The notes: a model not told the origin generated them from the sequence alone. 64,000 nucleotides of DNA from Dulcicalothrix desertica PCC 7102 (GCF_003991905.1 NZ_RSCL01000006.1:156493-220492), one strand, 5' to 3'; shown: positions 1 through 9,842, counted from the stretch's first letter. Numbers and translations: made by a program.

Positions 1-7
1 GACTTTA

Positions 8-37
8 GGGCGGGCAAGGATGCCCACCCCACAAGAG
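8..37. repeat. Interspersed palindrome, family A
   Basis: Copy of a repeat built around a GGGCA(T)CC-TTGCCC-type palindrome followed by a CCACAAG tail. Related copies lie near 6228, 14393, 30168, 34681, 41815, 42831, 53623, 56928 and 60464. This one lies 25 bases downstream of the stop of the PRC-barrel gene, where it could act as a transcription terminator (inference). Confidence 0.75.
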
Positions 38-62
38 TTAACAAGATAATTATTCAAATTTA

Positions 63-1043
63 TTAGCGTTGGTCAACATCGAGACCAGGAGCATTTACGT
101 CTAATTCTTCACGACGAATTGTTTCTTGTGCTTCGACTGTATCGTGGTCTACAACTTTACTAACGCGAACTTCTTCACGAACAACAGTTTCTTTACGGAT
201 ATCGGGAGTTTCTTCGTAAATATCTACGTGAGCTACTTCACCATCGTGGAATGCGGTTGCGTCGGGAGTTACTGCTCTACCCGCATCAGTAGGAGTTATA
301 CGCTCAACAACTACTCTTTCTTTTTCGACTGGAACAGCTACTCGTGCGGTTTCTGTTTCAACGCGCTTACCAATGGCAACTTCACCCGATTTACGACGCT
401 GCTTGTTGGCAACTAAACGTTCTTCGTATAAACGTAATGTTTGGTGGTCTTGCTCATTCAGGTCATACAACGATGGTTCATCTTTGTATGTATATGCATC
501 ACGGTTGTATACAGGGGTATCAGCAATTTTACGTGACTCAGATGTAGCTGGAACTGCGGCGGCGCCTGTAGTATATGCTGTACCTATTGCTGCTGCGGAA
601 GCATCGAGAGGCATTGATGTATCTAATGGTGCTGATGCTTCTAGAGGTGCAGTACTTGTTACACCAGAAGTACGAACATTGCTGGATGAACCGCGATAAA
701 CTCCGCGAACATTCTCTTCGTAATCGTAATCTACAGCAAGATCGTTATTAAATTCTGGTAGTGCATCTGCTTGCTCACGTGTCATACCAATAGCATAAAC
801 GCGGTCAGCAGTATGGTCGATGCGTGATCGACCAACTGGTAATAATACTTTTTTACCAAAAATCCAGAAACCTAAATCAACAATAAAATAGCGGAAACGA
901 CCTTCTTCATCTACTAATACATCGCCGATAGTACCGATTTTTTCATCGCTTGCTTCAGCGTATACACTTAAACCTTTGATATCATTTCCTTCAAAAGTAT
1001 CACGGTAATCTGGGTCAAAATCTCCAAGTTTATGAAGTACCAT
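63..1043 (-). CDS. PRC-barrel / DUF2382 stress-response protein
   Basis: A 326-residue soluble protein. Residues about 22-80 form a PRC-barrel (GLSVYAEA, IGDVLVDEEGRFRYFIVDLG, KKVLLPVGR). About 120-175 is a low-complexity Ala/Ser/Thr linker. Residues about 200-315 are a DUF2382 (YsnF/AvaK-like) region with LRLYEERLVANKQ and charged VEKERVVVERI-type repeats. This architecture is widespread in filamentous cyanobacteria and is associated with stress; the Anabaena akinete protein AvaK belongs to this group. The molecular activity is not known. The start is the first Met, with a GAGGG about 11 bases upstream. The gene stands alone and its 3' end abuts a family A palindrome. Confidence 0.88.
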   Translation of the reverse strand: MVLHKLGDFDPDYRDTFEGNDIKGLSVYAEASDEKIGTIGDVLVDEEGRFRYFIVDLGFWIFGKKVLLPVGRSRIDHTADRVYAIGMTREQADALPEFNNDLAVDYDYEENVRGVYRGSSSNVRTSGVTSTAPLEASAPLDTSMPLDASAAAIGTAYTTGAAAVPATSESRKIADTPVYNRDAYTYKDEPSLYDLNEQDHQTLRLYEERLVANKQRRKSGEVAIGKRVETETARVAVPVEKERVVVERITPTDAGRAVTPDATAFHDGEVAHVDIYEETPDIRKETVVREEVRVSKVVDHDTVEAQETIRREELDVNAPGLDVDQR

Positions 1044-1250
1044 AATTATTTGCCCTCAATGTGGTTTTATATTCCTTAATTGAAAGAGTAAGAAATAAAT
1101 GACTTATTCTCCATCTTTCTGAGGGCTGAATTCAGGTAAATATAAGCTTCCGCAGGTTATATTTACTGCTATGCGAATTCTGTATTAAATTAATTCAAGA
1201 GGATTCAGAGACAACTAGAGATAACTTTTTTAGGATTATAAACAGGTTAA

Positions 1251-1973
1251 CTATCGTTTAAAGCGTTTGAGATGTTTTGAAGATTTGTAACCAAGTAACA
1301 TCCCTAATTGTCGATGACAACTTTTTGTGAACGTAGAAAAAGCACGATAACCCTTGCGGATGATATCAAGGACGAAGTAAGGTACCCGCAAGCCAAGTGG
1401 ACGCAGTATGGGACGGTAGAGCCAATAGTATGCTTTTTTAAAGTTGTCCCATTTCGAGCAACTCTCTTGATCAAGAAAGTCTGATATATCTACCACATAA
1501 CCTCTACCTTCATGCATCATCACGTTACGCGCGTGAATATCGTGAGGATAAAGTCCTTTTCTTCGTGCGTATTCTAATGCTTCATCAATATCATCTATAA
1601 CTTGCTTCGGTATCCGCATACCTCGTTGAATACAGTCGTATAGAGTTGTACCAAGTAAACGCTTTAAAACTAAAAAGTTTGGTTTGGCGTAATAGCACTG
1701 AGAAAAAGCTGGATGCTCTCCAAGACGACTGTACACTTGTATCTCTTCCTCAAAACCCTGTCGTCCCGGTGCATAAATTTTTACAACTTCATCTGCGTAA
1801 TCAGGATGACAAAATACCGCAGCATAATTACCCCTGCCTAACAGGCGCCAAGGTTGAGGCAAATTATCAACTTCTACCGGGTCGTGAGGGTACACGCTTT
1901 CGACCTTCACCTGGGGTAATAGCTGTTGATAAATTTCTTCGAGCAGCCCATGCAAGTGTAAACTATCGTTCAT
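1251..1973 (-). CDS. Small serine/threonine kinase-like protein
   Basis: About 240 residues from Met in MNDSLHLHG. It carries a reduced protein-kinase fold: a glycine-rich LGRGNYAAVF loop, a VVKIYAPG stretch supplying the ATP-binding lysine, LKRLLGTTL as hinge region, and a catalytic loop HDIHARNV (Asp and Asn retained), followed by VDISDF in place of a normal DFG. The C-terminal 80 residues are basic and may contact nucleic acid or membrane. The frame is open upstream to an ATG ending at 2099, only 3 bases from the recN stop, but the extra 42 residues look like non-coding sequence. It follows recN on the same strand. The substrate is unknown. Confidence 0.75.
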   Translation of the reverse strand: MNDSLHLHGLLEEIYQQLLPQVKVESVYPHDPVEVDNLPQPWRLLGRGNYAAVFCHPDYADEVVKIYAPGRQGFEEEIQVYSRLGEHPAFSQCYYAKPNFLVLKRLLGTTLYDCIQRGMRIPKQVIDDIDEALEYARRKGLYPHDIHARNVMMHEGRGYVVDISDFLDQESCSKWDNFKKAYYWLYRPILRPLGLRVPYFVLDIIRKGYRAFSTFTKSCHRQLGMLLGYKSSKHLKRFKR

Positions 1974-2102
1974 TTGGGAGTTTCCAATACCACTGCCACT
2001 AGTTTTACTACAATTTATGGTTCCCAAATTTCCGATAATTGTTTCAAAATGTAGACTTGGCAACGGTACCACTCCTGTAACGGATAAGGGCAAAATCATT
2101 CG

Positions 2103-3863
2103 TTACATCCGTTTATCATCCGTTGCCAGTTTATTCCGGTGGTGTTGTGCTTGTACTAGTAGTGAGTCAGCGAAAGCGATGGCATCTTGGGCTGATTTTC
2201 CTCCTGCTAGCTGTGCGAGTTCGTCGCGACGCTTTGTTAGGTTGTCTAGGGTTACGACTCTTACTACTGTACGTTCTTCTGCGTGTCCGTTGTTTTCTTT
2301 TTTACGTGCCTCATTGATTACTTGCTTAGAGACACGAAAATGTCTATCTGCCATTGCCGCTACAAGAGGTTGGTGAGTGACGCATAATACTTGCTGTTGA
2401 TAGCTAATTTGGTGGAGTTTTTCAGCGATGCTTTGCGCGACTCTTCCTGATACCCCTACGTCAATTTCATCGAATACCATTGTATCCGGCGCCTCCTGAA
2501 GTGAGAAACAAGCTTTGAGAGCGAGTAAAAATCGACTCATTTCCCCACCACTAGCAGTTTCTGACAAAGGTTGTAAAGGTTCACCTGGGTTGGGACTAAA
2601 CATAAAGGTAATTTTATCGGCGCCCGTAGATGTTGGTGTAGTTGGGGTAATATCAACTTTGAACTGCACTTTTTCCATTGCTAACGGTTTGAGTTCGCGA
2701 ATTAACTCAGCTTCTAACTTCTCGCCAGCAGAGCGCCGTAATTGCGTTAACTTGTTACAAGCTTTGATTAATTTGTCGAAACAAGCTTTTTCTTGCTTTT
2801 CCAAACTCTCGATAGATTGTTCTGAGTTGGTCAGTGCTGCTAACTCAGCTTGTGTACGGTTGTAATGGGCAATGGCGTCCGCTAAAGTTGGCCCGTATTT
2901 ACGAATAATTTGTTTAAGTTCGCGAATTCTTTCTTCGACTTCTTCTAAACGTTGTGGATCAGCTTCAAGATTTTCACCATAAGCATTTATTTGTCGCGCG
3001 ACTTCGCAAACTGCTGTTTGAGCATCACATATTAAATCTAATAATGGTTGTAACTCTTTGTCGTACTCAACCATGTCTGTCAAGGCGCCTTCACTATCAC
3101 CGAGTAAATCTGTAACAGTAAGAGCATCACCATCATTTTGATATAAAGCTTGGTATATTTTATAACTCATGTGCTGCAAATCAACCACGTGGGTCAGACG
3201 CTCACGTTCCTGTTGAAGTTGTTCAAATTCGTCGGGGTCGTCTAAAGAAGCGGCGCCAAGTTCAGTTACTTGATAAGTTAATAAATCGAGTTGCTGTAAA
3301 CGTTCACGGTCGGATGTGCGACGTTGTTCTAAAGCTAAATGTGCTTGTTGGTAGGTAACATAAGCACCTGCAACAACATCACGGTGTTGGGGAAGTGTAC
3401 TTCCACCGTAAACGTCTAACCAGTCACGAACTTGAGAAGATTGTCCGACCAAGACACTTTGTCCTTGGGCAGTAATTTCCACTAATCTTTCACGTAACTC
3501 GTTCATGACTTGACGATTAACAAGTACACCGTTTAAACGCGAACGACTGCGAACATTATTGGCAGTAATAGAAATTTCGCGGCTAACGATTAGTAAATTA
3601 TCATCGATTAAATCAATTTCTTGTTCGCTTAACCAATGCGCTAAAGCTGAGTCAGCAACAAAAGTAGCTTCGACTAGTGAGCGATTAGTACCAGTACGAA
3701 TTACACGACTTGAGACTTTGCCACCCAAGACCGCATCAATAGCATCGAGTATAATCGACTTTCCCGCACCAGTTTCACCAGTTAGAACATTCAATCCAGT
3801 TCCAAATTCAAGTTCTAATTGGTCGATGAGGGCAAAATTCTCGATTCGTAGAACTCGCAACAT
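2103..3863 (-). CDS. recN: DNA repair protein RecN
   Basis: A 586-residue SMC-like ATPase of double-strand-break repair. Walker A GETGAGKS is near residues 31-38. A long central coiled coil follows (about 150-390), then the ABC signature SGGEMSRFLLAL, Walker B MVFDEIDVGVSG and the CVTHQPLVAAMADRHF switch region. Length matches the family (about 550-590). The start Met begins MLRVLRIENFALID, the standard RecN N-terminus, with GGAG about 11 bases upstream. It is transcribed away from the divergent AarF gene and is followed immediately by the kinase-like gene. Confidence 0.97.
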   Translation of the reverse strand: MLRVLRIENFALIDQLELEFGTGLNVLTGETGAGKSIILDAIDAVLGGKVSSRVIRTGTNRSLVEATFVADSALAHWLSEQEIDLIDDNLLIVSREISITANNVRSRSRLNGVLVNRQVMNELRERLVEITAQGQSVLVGQSSQVRDWLDVYGGSTLPQHRDVVAGAYVTYQQAHLALEQRRTSDRERLQQLDLLTYQVTELGAASLDDPDEFEQLQQERERLTHVVDLQHMSYKIYQALYQNDGDALTVTDLLGDSEGALTDMVEYDKELQPLLDLICDAQTAVCEVARQINAYGENLEADPQRLEEVEERIRELKQIIRKYGPTLADAIAHYNRTQAELAALTNSEQSIESLEKQEKACFDKLIKACNKLTQLRRSAGEKLEAELIRELKPLAMEKVQFKVDITPTTPTSTGADKITFMFSPNPGEPLQPLSETASGGEMSRFLLALKACFSLQEAPDTMVFDEIDVGVSGRVAQSIAEKLHQISYQQQVLCVTHQPLVAAMADRHFRVSKQVINEARKKENNGHAEERTVVRVVTLDNLTKRRDELAQLAGGKSAQDAIAFADSLLVQAQHHRNKLATDDKRM

Positions 3864-4205
3864 CCAGCTAAATCTCCGTGCCTTTTGAGAAACGGGATAC
3901 CATCAAATTATCCCGTCAAGTATGAGTTTATCAAACCTGGTATGGTTTTACTGTTGTCGCAATAATCAGTGACAAAGCTCGGTTTAAGTACAAATTTTAG
4001 TACTCACCCCTATACCCAATGTTGTATCTCTAATGCCTCGTGACTGCTTATTGTCGGCTCGCTAACATAATATTGGCGGTTTTTTGGGTACATCCCTTTT
4101 AATGAAGCAAGTTAAGCTGAAATATAGAGGCGCCTTGGTGTAATTAATTTAATATTAATTTATTACTTGTTACAATACTTAACAATATAGCTGTGGTGGT
4201 AGTTC
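3864..4205. other. Divergent promoter region recN / aarF-like
   Basis: A 342-base AT-rich spacer between two divergent genes. One GGCGCC lies near 4129. No palindromic repeat, RNA gene or recognised operator was seen. Both promoters must lie here. Confidence 0.5.
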
Positions 4206-6200
4206 ATGAACGTGAATAGAGTTTCCCAACCAGACCTAGTGCTTGAAAAAGAAAGTCACCCCGAAGCGCTGACATCTGTTGAACTTATGGCTTTAAATAG
4301 CGCACCAGGTGAGTTAGCAAACTTACCTCCAAGAGCGGTAACTTCGACTTTCGGCAATAGTGAATTGCAGTTAAAGTACAATGCTGATGCAATTGCGCTT
4401 TACTATCAGTCGCGTCTATTTCGGGTATTGAAAAGAATATTCAAGGTATTGGCGCCAACATTGGCGTTTGCTTTTGGGATATGGTGGGATGGAAAACGAG
4501 GTGTCAAAGTAAAAAACGACGTCAAGCGCGCTATACAGTTTCGTAAACTGCTGACCAAACTTGGGCCAGCGTATATAAAAATTGGGCAAGCTTTATCAAC
4601 ACGTCCAGATTTGGTGCCTGTTGTATATTTAGAAGAACTAACGCAGCTACAAGATAAACTACCTGCGTTCCCAAACGAAATAGCATATCAATTTATAGAA
4701 GAAGAACTTGGACAAAAGCCACACGAAGTTTACGCAGAAATTTCACCTCACCCAATAGCTGCTGCTTCGTTAGGACAGGTATACAAAGCAAAGCTTTTCA
4801 GTGGTGAAGAAGTTGCCGTAAAAATTCAACGTCCTGACTTACGCGAAGCTATAGCTATAGATTTATACTTGCTTCGTAAACTTGCTGGATGGGCACAACG
4901 GGCAGTAAAGCGTGTACGTAGCGACTTAGTGGGAATACTCGATGAGTTGGGTGAACGTATCTTCGAGGAAATGGACTACATCCACGAAGGTGAAAACGCA
5001 GAGCGATTTTTCCAGCTTTACGGTCACATTAAAGATATTTACGTTCCCAAAATTTATTGGGAGTATACAAACCGTCGTGTGTTAACGATGGAATGGATAT
5101 ATGGAACAAAATTAAATCAAACTGAGGAATTGCGCGCGCAAGGAATCGATGCTCGTTATTTAATCGAAGTTGGTGTACAGTGTTCGCTGCGGCAGTTACT
5201 CGAACATGGATTTTTCCATGCTGACCCTCACCCAGGCAACTTACTTGCTACACCTGATGGAAAACTCGCTTATTTAGACTTTGGGATGATGAGCGAAGTT
5301 CAACCAGCACAGCGTTATGGTTTAATCGAAGCTATTGTTCACGTGGTCAACCGAGATTTTGAAGGTTTAGCTCAAGATTACGTCAATCTAGATTTTCTCA
5401 CCCCCGATACCGACTTAACGCCAATAGTCCCAGCGTTTGCCAAAGTCTTTGCTAATGCTCAAGGCGCCAGTGTTGCCGACTTTAACATCAAGAGTATAAC
5501 TGACGACCTGTCAGAATTGATGTACGAGTATCCCTTCCGTGTACCCCCTTATTACGCGTTGATTATTCGCTCCTTGGTAACACTCGAAGGTATCGCTATT
5601 TACATCGACCCCAACTTTAAAGTATTAAGCGAAGCATATCCATATGTCGCAAAACGATTATTAACCGACCCGGCGCCGCAATTAAGAAACTCTTTAAGAG
5701 ACTTATTATTTAAAGATGGCAGCTTCCGTTGGAACCGTTTAGAAAATTTGTTAAAGAACGCGCGTGGCAACCAAGAGTACGACTTTAACTTAGTACTAAA
5801 CCAAGCACTCGACTTTCTATCATCCGAACGTGGTCAGTATATTCGTGAAAAACTTGTTGACGAGTTGTTTAAAACTGTCGATGGGTTACGAAGAAATGCT
5901 TTGCACAATTTTACAACTTTACTACGTCAACAAGTTGGACTAACCGCAGTAACAGAGGCGCCTGCTGCCAACACCGACCAGCAGCAAACCTTGGAACACA
6001 TCAAGAACATTGCCAAAATTTTACAAGAAACACGCGGCTTTGATGCAAATCAACTGGCGCCTCAACTTACCCAAATACTTTTTAACCCTGATGTACAAAA
6101 GTTAGGGCAACAAATTACTGGTCAAATCGCACAAAAAGCTGCGGCAAGAGTTGTCAGAGAACTACTAGCAGCAACCGAAGTTCGCACAACCTCTGTCTAA
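4206..6200 (+). CDS. AarF/UbiB (ABC1) family atypical kinase
   Basis: 664 residues. ABC1-family hallmarks are clear: the KxGQ motif (LGPAYIKIGQALSTRPDLVP, about 115-135), the Ala-rich nucleotide loop AAASLGQVYKAKL (about 196-208), the VAVKIQRP lysine, the HADPHPGNL catalytic loop (about 337-345) and LDFGMM. Members support ubiquinone or plastoquinone/tocopherol metabolism in plastids and cyanobacteria, and most cyanobacteria have several paralogues. The last 200 residues are helical and poorly conserved. Start ATG has GGTGG upstream. A family A palindrome lies 28 bases after the stop. Confidence 0.93.
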   Translation: MNVNRVSQPDLVLEKESHPEALTSVELMALNSAPGELANLPPRAVTSTFGNSELQLKYNADAIALYYQSRLFRVLKRIFKVLAPTLAFAFGIWWDGKRGVKVKNDVKRAIQFRKLLTKLGPAYIKIGQALSTRPDLVPVVYLEELTQLQDKLPAFPNEIAYQFIEEELGQKPHEVYAEISPHPIAAASLGQVYKAKLFSGEEVAVKIQRPDLREAIAIDLYLLRKLAGWAQRAVKRVRSDLVGILDELGERIFEEMDYIHEGENAERFFQLYGHIKDIYVPKIYWEYTNRRVLTMEWIYGTKLNQTEELRAQGIDARYLIEVGVQCSLRQLLEHGFFHADPHPGNLLATPDGKLAYLDFGMMSEVQPAQRYGLIEAIVHVVNRDFEGLAQDYVNLDFLTPDTDLTPIVPAFAKVFANAQGASVADFNIKSITDDLSELMYEYPFRVPPYYALIIRSLVTLEGIAIYIDPNFKVLSEAYPYVAKRLLTDPAPQLRNSLRDLLFKDGSFRWNRLENLLKNARGNQEYDFNLVLNQALDFLSSERGQYIREKLVDELFKTVDGLRRNALHNFTTLLRQQVGLTAVTEAPAANTDQQQTLEHIKNIAKILQETRGFDANQLAPQLTQILFNPDVQKLGQQITGQIAQKAAARVVRELLAATEVRTTSV

Positions 6201-6657
6201 TTTACAGAATAGTTCTTGTAAAATAACTCTTGTGGAACGGGCATCCTTGCCCGTTTCAAATATAAGAGTAGAATTATACTCAGTAATTGCAAATTATTCG
6301 CTACGTTCTGACCCGCATAGGGTTGAAAACCCATATGCTAATAGCCAAAGTCCTCTTCAAGAGGACTAAAAAAAATTGTTATTTTTATTACTCTATATAG
6401 TCTTGTTTATAGTTTTTACTTAGAGATTCCAGATATAACACCCATGTTGTATACTGCGAACGGGTAAAATTTAGACTTTTGTCATGCTGAGGGACGAAGC
6501 ATCTTAAAGATTTTCGCTTGCTTTAAAAGTATAGTTTTCAGCCGTTATTAGTATAACATAATACAAGTAGTCTATAGCAGTCCTAAATCATTCGTAAAAT
6601 TTTAAAACTGTATCTTCTTTTTCTTCCTTTGTGTCCTTTGTGGTTCATTACATAAGT
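6201..6657. other. Intergenic region with repeats
   Basis: No gene seen. It holds a family A palindrome at 6228-6257, a motif TCATGCTGAGGGACGAAGCA at 6481-6500 that recurs in variant form near 40360, and a short cttccTTTGTG-type tract near 6622-6650 of the sort repeated near 7430 and 63240. Confidence 0.55.
6228..6257. repeat. Interspersed palindrome, family A
   Basis: CTTGTGGAACGGGCATCC followed by the matching TTGCCCGTT arm, 28 bases after the AarF-like stop codon. A stem-loop at a gene 3' end and a possible terminator. Confidence 0.75.
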
Positions 6658-7371
6658 TTAATCTGGCTCAAATCTTACCCCATGATGGGCATATAATTTA
6701 AACCCATCAATAAATTCAATCGCAGCTTCACCTTCAGCATGAAGATTAAATTGATTATCAAAAAGTATTTTACAAGGACGCTCACAAACAATACAAACCT
6801 CCTGATATGAAGCAATCCATCCACAGTTTTTAAGAATTGCTTCATAAATTTCCCAATGATTAGAGTCGTGCTGATAATTTAATTCAGAAATACAAAAATC
6901 AAACCAGTTAGCTTCACAACATGCAGTATCTGGCTGAACGTTACCCGCTTCAAACTCTTCTGGAATATAAATATTACCTATACCAAATGAAGAATCTAAT
7001 TCCCACATATGACTTGTAACTAAATCATGAATATGGTGTGTTAAATGCCATAGTTTAGGGTCTTCTTTATCTTCAGGTGCATGAGTAAGATAAGTAAATA
7101 ACTTATCCCAAAGCCTATCTAGCATATCATTATACTTTAGCTCTGAAAAACCTGTTTCGTAAAGTAATTTATCAAGTGCCAAACCCGCAGCATAAGGACT
7201 ATCAAAAATTAGAACTTCAGGTTGTGGCTCACCAATTAGTGTATATGCACTTTTAACTGCTACTTTTGCTTTTTCTTTGTCAATGGGTTCCGTTGAAAGT
7301 GCTATTTTTCTCCACTTTTCCTGATATTCTAAAAATAAAGCTCCTTGTTGTGATGTTAATTGCTTGCTCAT
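6658..7371 (-). CDS. DUF6745-like uncharacterised protein
   Basis: 237 residues, soluble. The N-terminus (KWRKIALSTEPIDKEKAKVAVKSAYTLIG) and C-terminus (CIVCERPCKI, LHAEGEAAIEFIDGFKLYAHHGV) match the plan I know from cyanobacterial DUF6745 proteins, which often carry leucine-rich-type repeats. The function of that group is unknown. The CxxC pair in CIVCERPC could be metal-binding or merely structural. It is divergent from the repeat-solenoid gene at 7537. The family assignment is from memory of the motif pattern, so moderately sure. Confidence 0.75.
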   Translation of the reverse strand: MSKQLTSQQGALFLEYQEKWRKIALSTEPIDKEKAKVAVKSAYTLIGEPQPEVLIFDSPYAAGLALDKLLYETGFSELKYNDMLDRLWDKLFTYLTHAPEDKEDPKLWHLTHHIHDLVTSHMWELDSSFGIGNIYIPEEFEAGNVQPDTACCEANWFDFCISELNYQHDSNHWEIYEAILKNCGWIASYQEVCIVCERPCKILFDNQFNLHAEGEAAIEFIDGFKLYAHHGVRFEPD

Positions 7372-7536
7372 TTAAGCTGTCCACCATACCCGTTACAACA
7401 GTATATTAGTTTGTTTACCACAGAGTTCACAGAGAAAAGAGTTTAAACCACAAAGGCACAAAGGTCACAAAGGTAATTTTTTTATTTAAGTAGGGAATAA
7501 TAAGTATATAGAGATAGTACTTGTGATTCCATTACT

Positions 7537-8598
7537 ATGAGAGAAAGTTTGGAAGAGGCGTTAGATGAAACTACACCTGGCGAACGTTTGCGAGAATTAG
7601 CTATAAGTAGTCAGGTAAAAACACGCATCGCTGTTGCTCAAAATCCTAATACACCAGTAGATGTACTTATAAAGTTATTCTCTGAGGCGCCAAATTCTGT
7701 TTTAAACAACCCTGCTCTTTGTCTATTACTACTTGAAAATCCATGTTTTTTTGAAGACTTATATAAATCAAATAAACATATCTTTCAACAATTTGAGCTA
7801 CCAATTTTTTTTCTTAACTGGGCACTTCATAATCATGATTCTAAAATCAGAGCTTCTCTAGCAAGAAGTTCTAAAATTCCTCTAAGTTTTTTGACAGAAC
7901 TAGCTGACGATAAAGACGCAAGAGTACGCAGTATTTTAGCAGAGAATCCCTGTATTCCAGTCAAAATGCTAGAAAAACTATCTCAAGATTCTGTTTTTGG
8001 TGTGCGTCATAAAGTTGCTAGAAATCCTAATACTCCAGGCAATATACTAGAAAATTTAGCAACGCATTGTAATAAATATTTTCAATGTAGAATTGCGAAA
8101 CATATTCCTGAAGAAAGAGAAGAACATCTTCAACTCAGGCAAGATAAAGAAATTTTTTGTGTTGCTGTACGTAATCCAAATATATCCATTAAGTTGTTAG
8201 AAAAATTTTATACTAGTAATCAAACAGAAATACGATTGTCAGTAGCAGCGAATTCTAATGCTCCAGCAGATATACTGAAAATATTAGCTTACGATGAAGA
8301 ATATGGTATACGTCGAGCAGTTGCATCAAATAAAAACACACCAACTAAGACTTTAGATTATTTAGCAAAAGATCAAAACGATAGAAGTGAGAGAATACGT
8401 TATTACGTTGCTCGTAATATTCAAACTTCAGAATCTACTCTTAAAAAACTTGCACAAGACAAACTTGATTTTATTCGCCATGCGGTTGCGGAGAATAAGA
8501 ATACGCCAGAAACAGTTTTAGCACAGTTAGTTTATGATGAAAGTGAAGAAGTTCGTTTGGCTGCTGTAAAAGCTCTTTACCCTTATAAAAGTAATTAA
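7537..8598 (+). CDS. LRV/HEAT-like repeat solenoid protein
   Basis: 353 residues made almost wholly of degenerate 23-25-residue repeats with the pattern VRxxVAxNPNTPxxxLxxLAxD, for example TRIAVAQNPNTPVDVL, VRHKVARNPNTP and IRHAVAENKNTPETVL. This is the leucine-rich-repeat-variant (LRV) or HEAT-like helical solenoid type, which binds protein partners. About 12 repeats are visible; the section near residues 55-105 is more diverged. No catalytic domain or signal peptide. Start ATG at 7537 is the first in frame; RBS is weak. It may act with the divergent DUF6745-like gene, but this rests on position only. Confidence 0.82.
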   Translation: MRESLEEALDETTPGERLRELAISSQVKTRIAVAQNPNTPVDVLIKLFSEAPNSVLNNPALCLLLLENPCFFEDLYKSNKHIFQQFELPIFFLNWALHNHDSKIRASLARSSKIPLSFLTELADDKDARVRSILAENPCIPVKMLEKLSQDSVFGVRHKVARNPNTPGNILENLATHCNKYFQCRIAKHIPEEREEHLQLRQDKEIFCVAVRNPNISIKLLEKFYTSNQTEIRLSVAANSNAPADILKILAYDEEYGIRRAVASNKNTPTKTLDYLAKDQNDRSERIRYYVARNIQTSESTLKKLAQDKLDFIRHAVAENKNTPETVLAQLVYDESEEVRLAAVKALYPYKSN

Positions 8599-8947
8599 TG
8601 GATATTAATAAGATAAGTTTTATCTTAGGCTTGTAAGTATAAACTAATAAATCTAAATATTAATTTAATTAATTTAACGTAATTATATTCAGTCCATTTT
8701 AATGGACTTATGCCCCACCGCCTATGGGTTTCAACCATAGGCGGTTATTGGTGAGATAACAAGTGTTTGTGTTGGGTTGCGCCTACCTCACCGGAATGCA
8801 CCAGGCTTAGAAACCGGGCAACAGTCACAAAAATTTCGCTATAAAACCCTAATTTATCGTAAAGAAGCCCGGTTTCTTTTGGCTTGTTGAGAATGCTGCA
8901 AGATGTGAGCTACGGCGTACTACGTAAACGCAAAGCCTCCACCCAAC
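8599..8947. other. Intergenic region with repeats
   Basis: Between two converging genes. It contains a family C inverted repeat (8809-8880) and the start of a family D unit (8928-8950). A further hairpin-like sequence lies near 8694-8740 (agtccattttaatggactta and cgcctatgggtttcaacca). No coding sequence is supported. Confidence 0.5.
8809..8880. repeat. Inverted repeat, family C
   Basis: AGAAACCGGGC at the left end and GCCCGGTTTCTT at the right end enclose about 45 AT-rich bases. The unit shares its ends with copies at 9673, 33051, 46049, 46678 and 58766. Confidence 0.65.
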
Positions 8948-8950
8948 CTA
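8928..8950 (-). repeat. Family D repeat supplying a stop codon
   Basis: Reads TAGGTTGGGTGGAGGCTTTG on the minus strand. The TAG that opens the repeat is the stop codon of the secreted protein gene at 8948-9610. Other family D copies are at 20209, 26501, 26549, 32228 and 60292. Confidence 0.7.
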
Positions 8951-9610
8951 TAATATATCGATGTTATCGACAATATCTAGCTTTTCTATTGCACGTATTT
9001 GAGCAGGAGTTAAATTTCCATATACCGCAGGACTGGAGTTATCGCCATTTACATTAAACCCTAATTCTTCAATTTTATTAATTGCCTCATTTACAACTCG
9101 TTCGTTTTCTATAGTTTGTTGTTGCGTATCTGTACTGACGGTCACTGGCGCCTGAATACTTTTTACATCTTGACGTTCTACTTTTAATTTAATTACCACA
9201 GAGATTTGGTCATTGGGTTTAGTATCTGCAAGTTTTTCAAATAAACCTTGTGATAGTTTTCCATATTTAGATACATAAGCAGTTTTATCTTGTTGCGCTA
9301 ATTTCTCTATATTCATTTCTTGTCCATTGGCATCGACTGCTATGTCAAATATTTTACCGTTACGTTTGTCTACAACTACAAATCCAAATCCACTTTTGCC
9401 AATAGTCCGAAAAGTTGGTTTAAAGGTATAGACAATTTCTAATTTGTCAATAGGAGCATTAACTTTTTTAGATAATTTTCTTAGTGCTGCTTGCTGTATT
9501 GATGCTTTAATTTCGCTTATATCTGATGCAAATGCGCGCGTATTGAAGGGTGCGCTGGTTGATAAAATTAGTAATAATAAGCAAGCAGTTGACAGCTTAT
9601 TTGAGTTCAT
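8948..9610 (-). CDS. Secreted protein of unknown function
   Basis: 220 residues. An N-terminal signal peptide (MNSNKLSTACLLLLILSTSA... with cleavage likely after AFA, about residue 28) points to export. The mature part has a TFRTIGKSGFGFVVVDKRNGKIFDIAVDANGQ segment that resembles a PepSY-like strand pattern, and a C-terminal part (NEAINKIEELGFNVNGD, GNLTPAQIRAIEKLDIVDNIDIL) that resembles a subtilase-prodomain or I9-inhibitor ferredoxin-like fold. Both likenesses are pattern impressions, not firm assignments. The stop TAG is the first three bases of a family D repeat. Confidence 0.75.
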   Translation of the reverse strand: MNSNKLSTACLLLLILSTSAPFNTRAFASDISEIKASIQQAALRKLSKKVNAPIDKLEIVYTFKPTFRTIGKSGFGFVVVDKRNGKIFDIAVDANGQEMNIEKLAQQDKTAYVSKYGKLSQGLFEKLADTKPNDQISVVIKLKVERQDVKSIQAPVTVSTDTQQQTIENERVVNEAINKIEELGFNVNGDNSSPAVYGNLTPAQIRAIEKLDIVDNIDIL

Positions 9611-9672
9611 TGACGTACAGCTTTCTGGTTGGGATTAGTTAAAGACGTTTATAATACCATTATCTGTTCCCA

Positions 9673-9740
9673 CAGAAACCTGGTTTTTTATTGAAATATT
9701 GTAATGAAAATAAATATTTTGGGTAGAAACCAGGTTTCTC
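9673..9740. repeat. Inverted repeat, family C
   Basis: CAGAAACCTGGTTTTTTATT on the left and TAGAAACCAGGTTTCTCCTG on the right, about 25 bases between the arms. It lies in the promoter side of the divergent genes at 9610 and 9843. Confidence 0.65.
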
Positions 9741-9842
9741 CTGACAATCAATTATAGTAGTGAATAAGTAAATAGCGTAGGCGCCATTTTATATATCATT
9801 AGGTATCTACAACAAAAATATTTATAATTAATTATTATACAC

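Noticed and set aside
1251-2099. Longer kinase ORF starting 3 bases from recN
   Set aside because: The additional 42 residues look non-coding; the Met at 1973 fits the domain better, though the coupling argument keeps some doubt.
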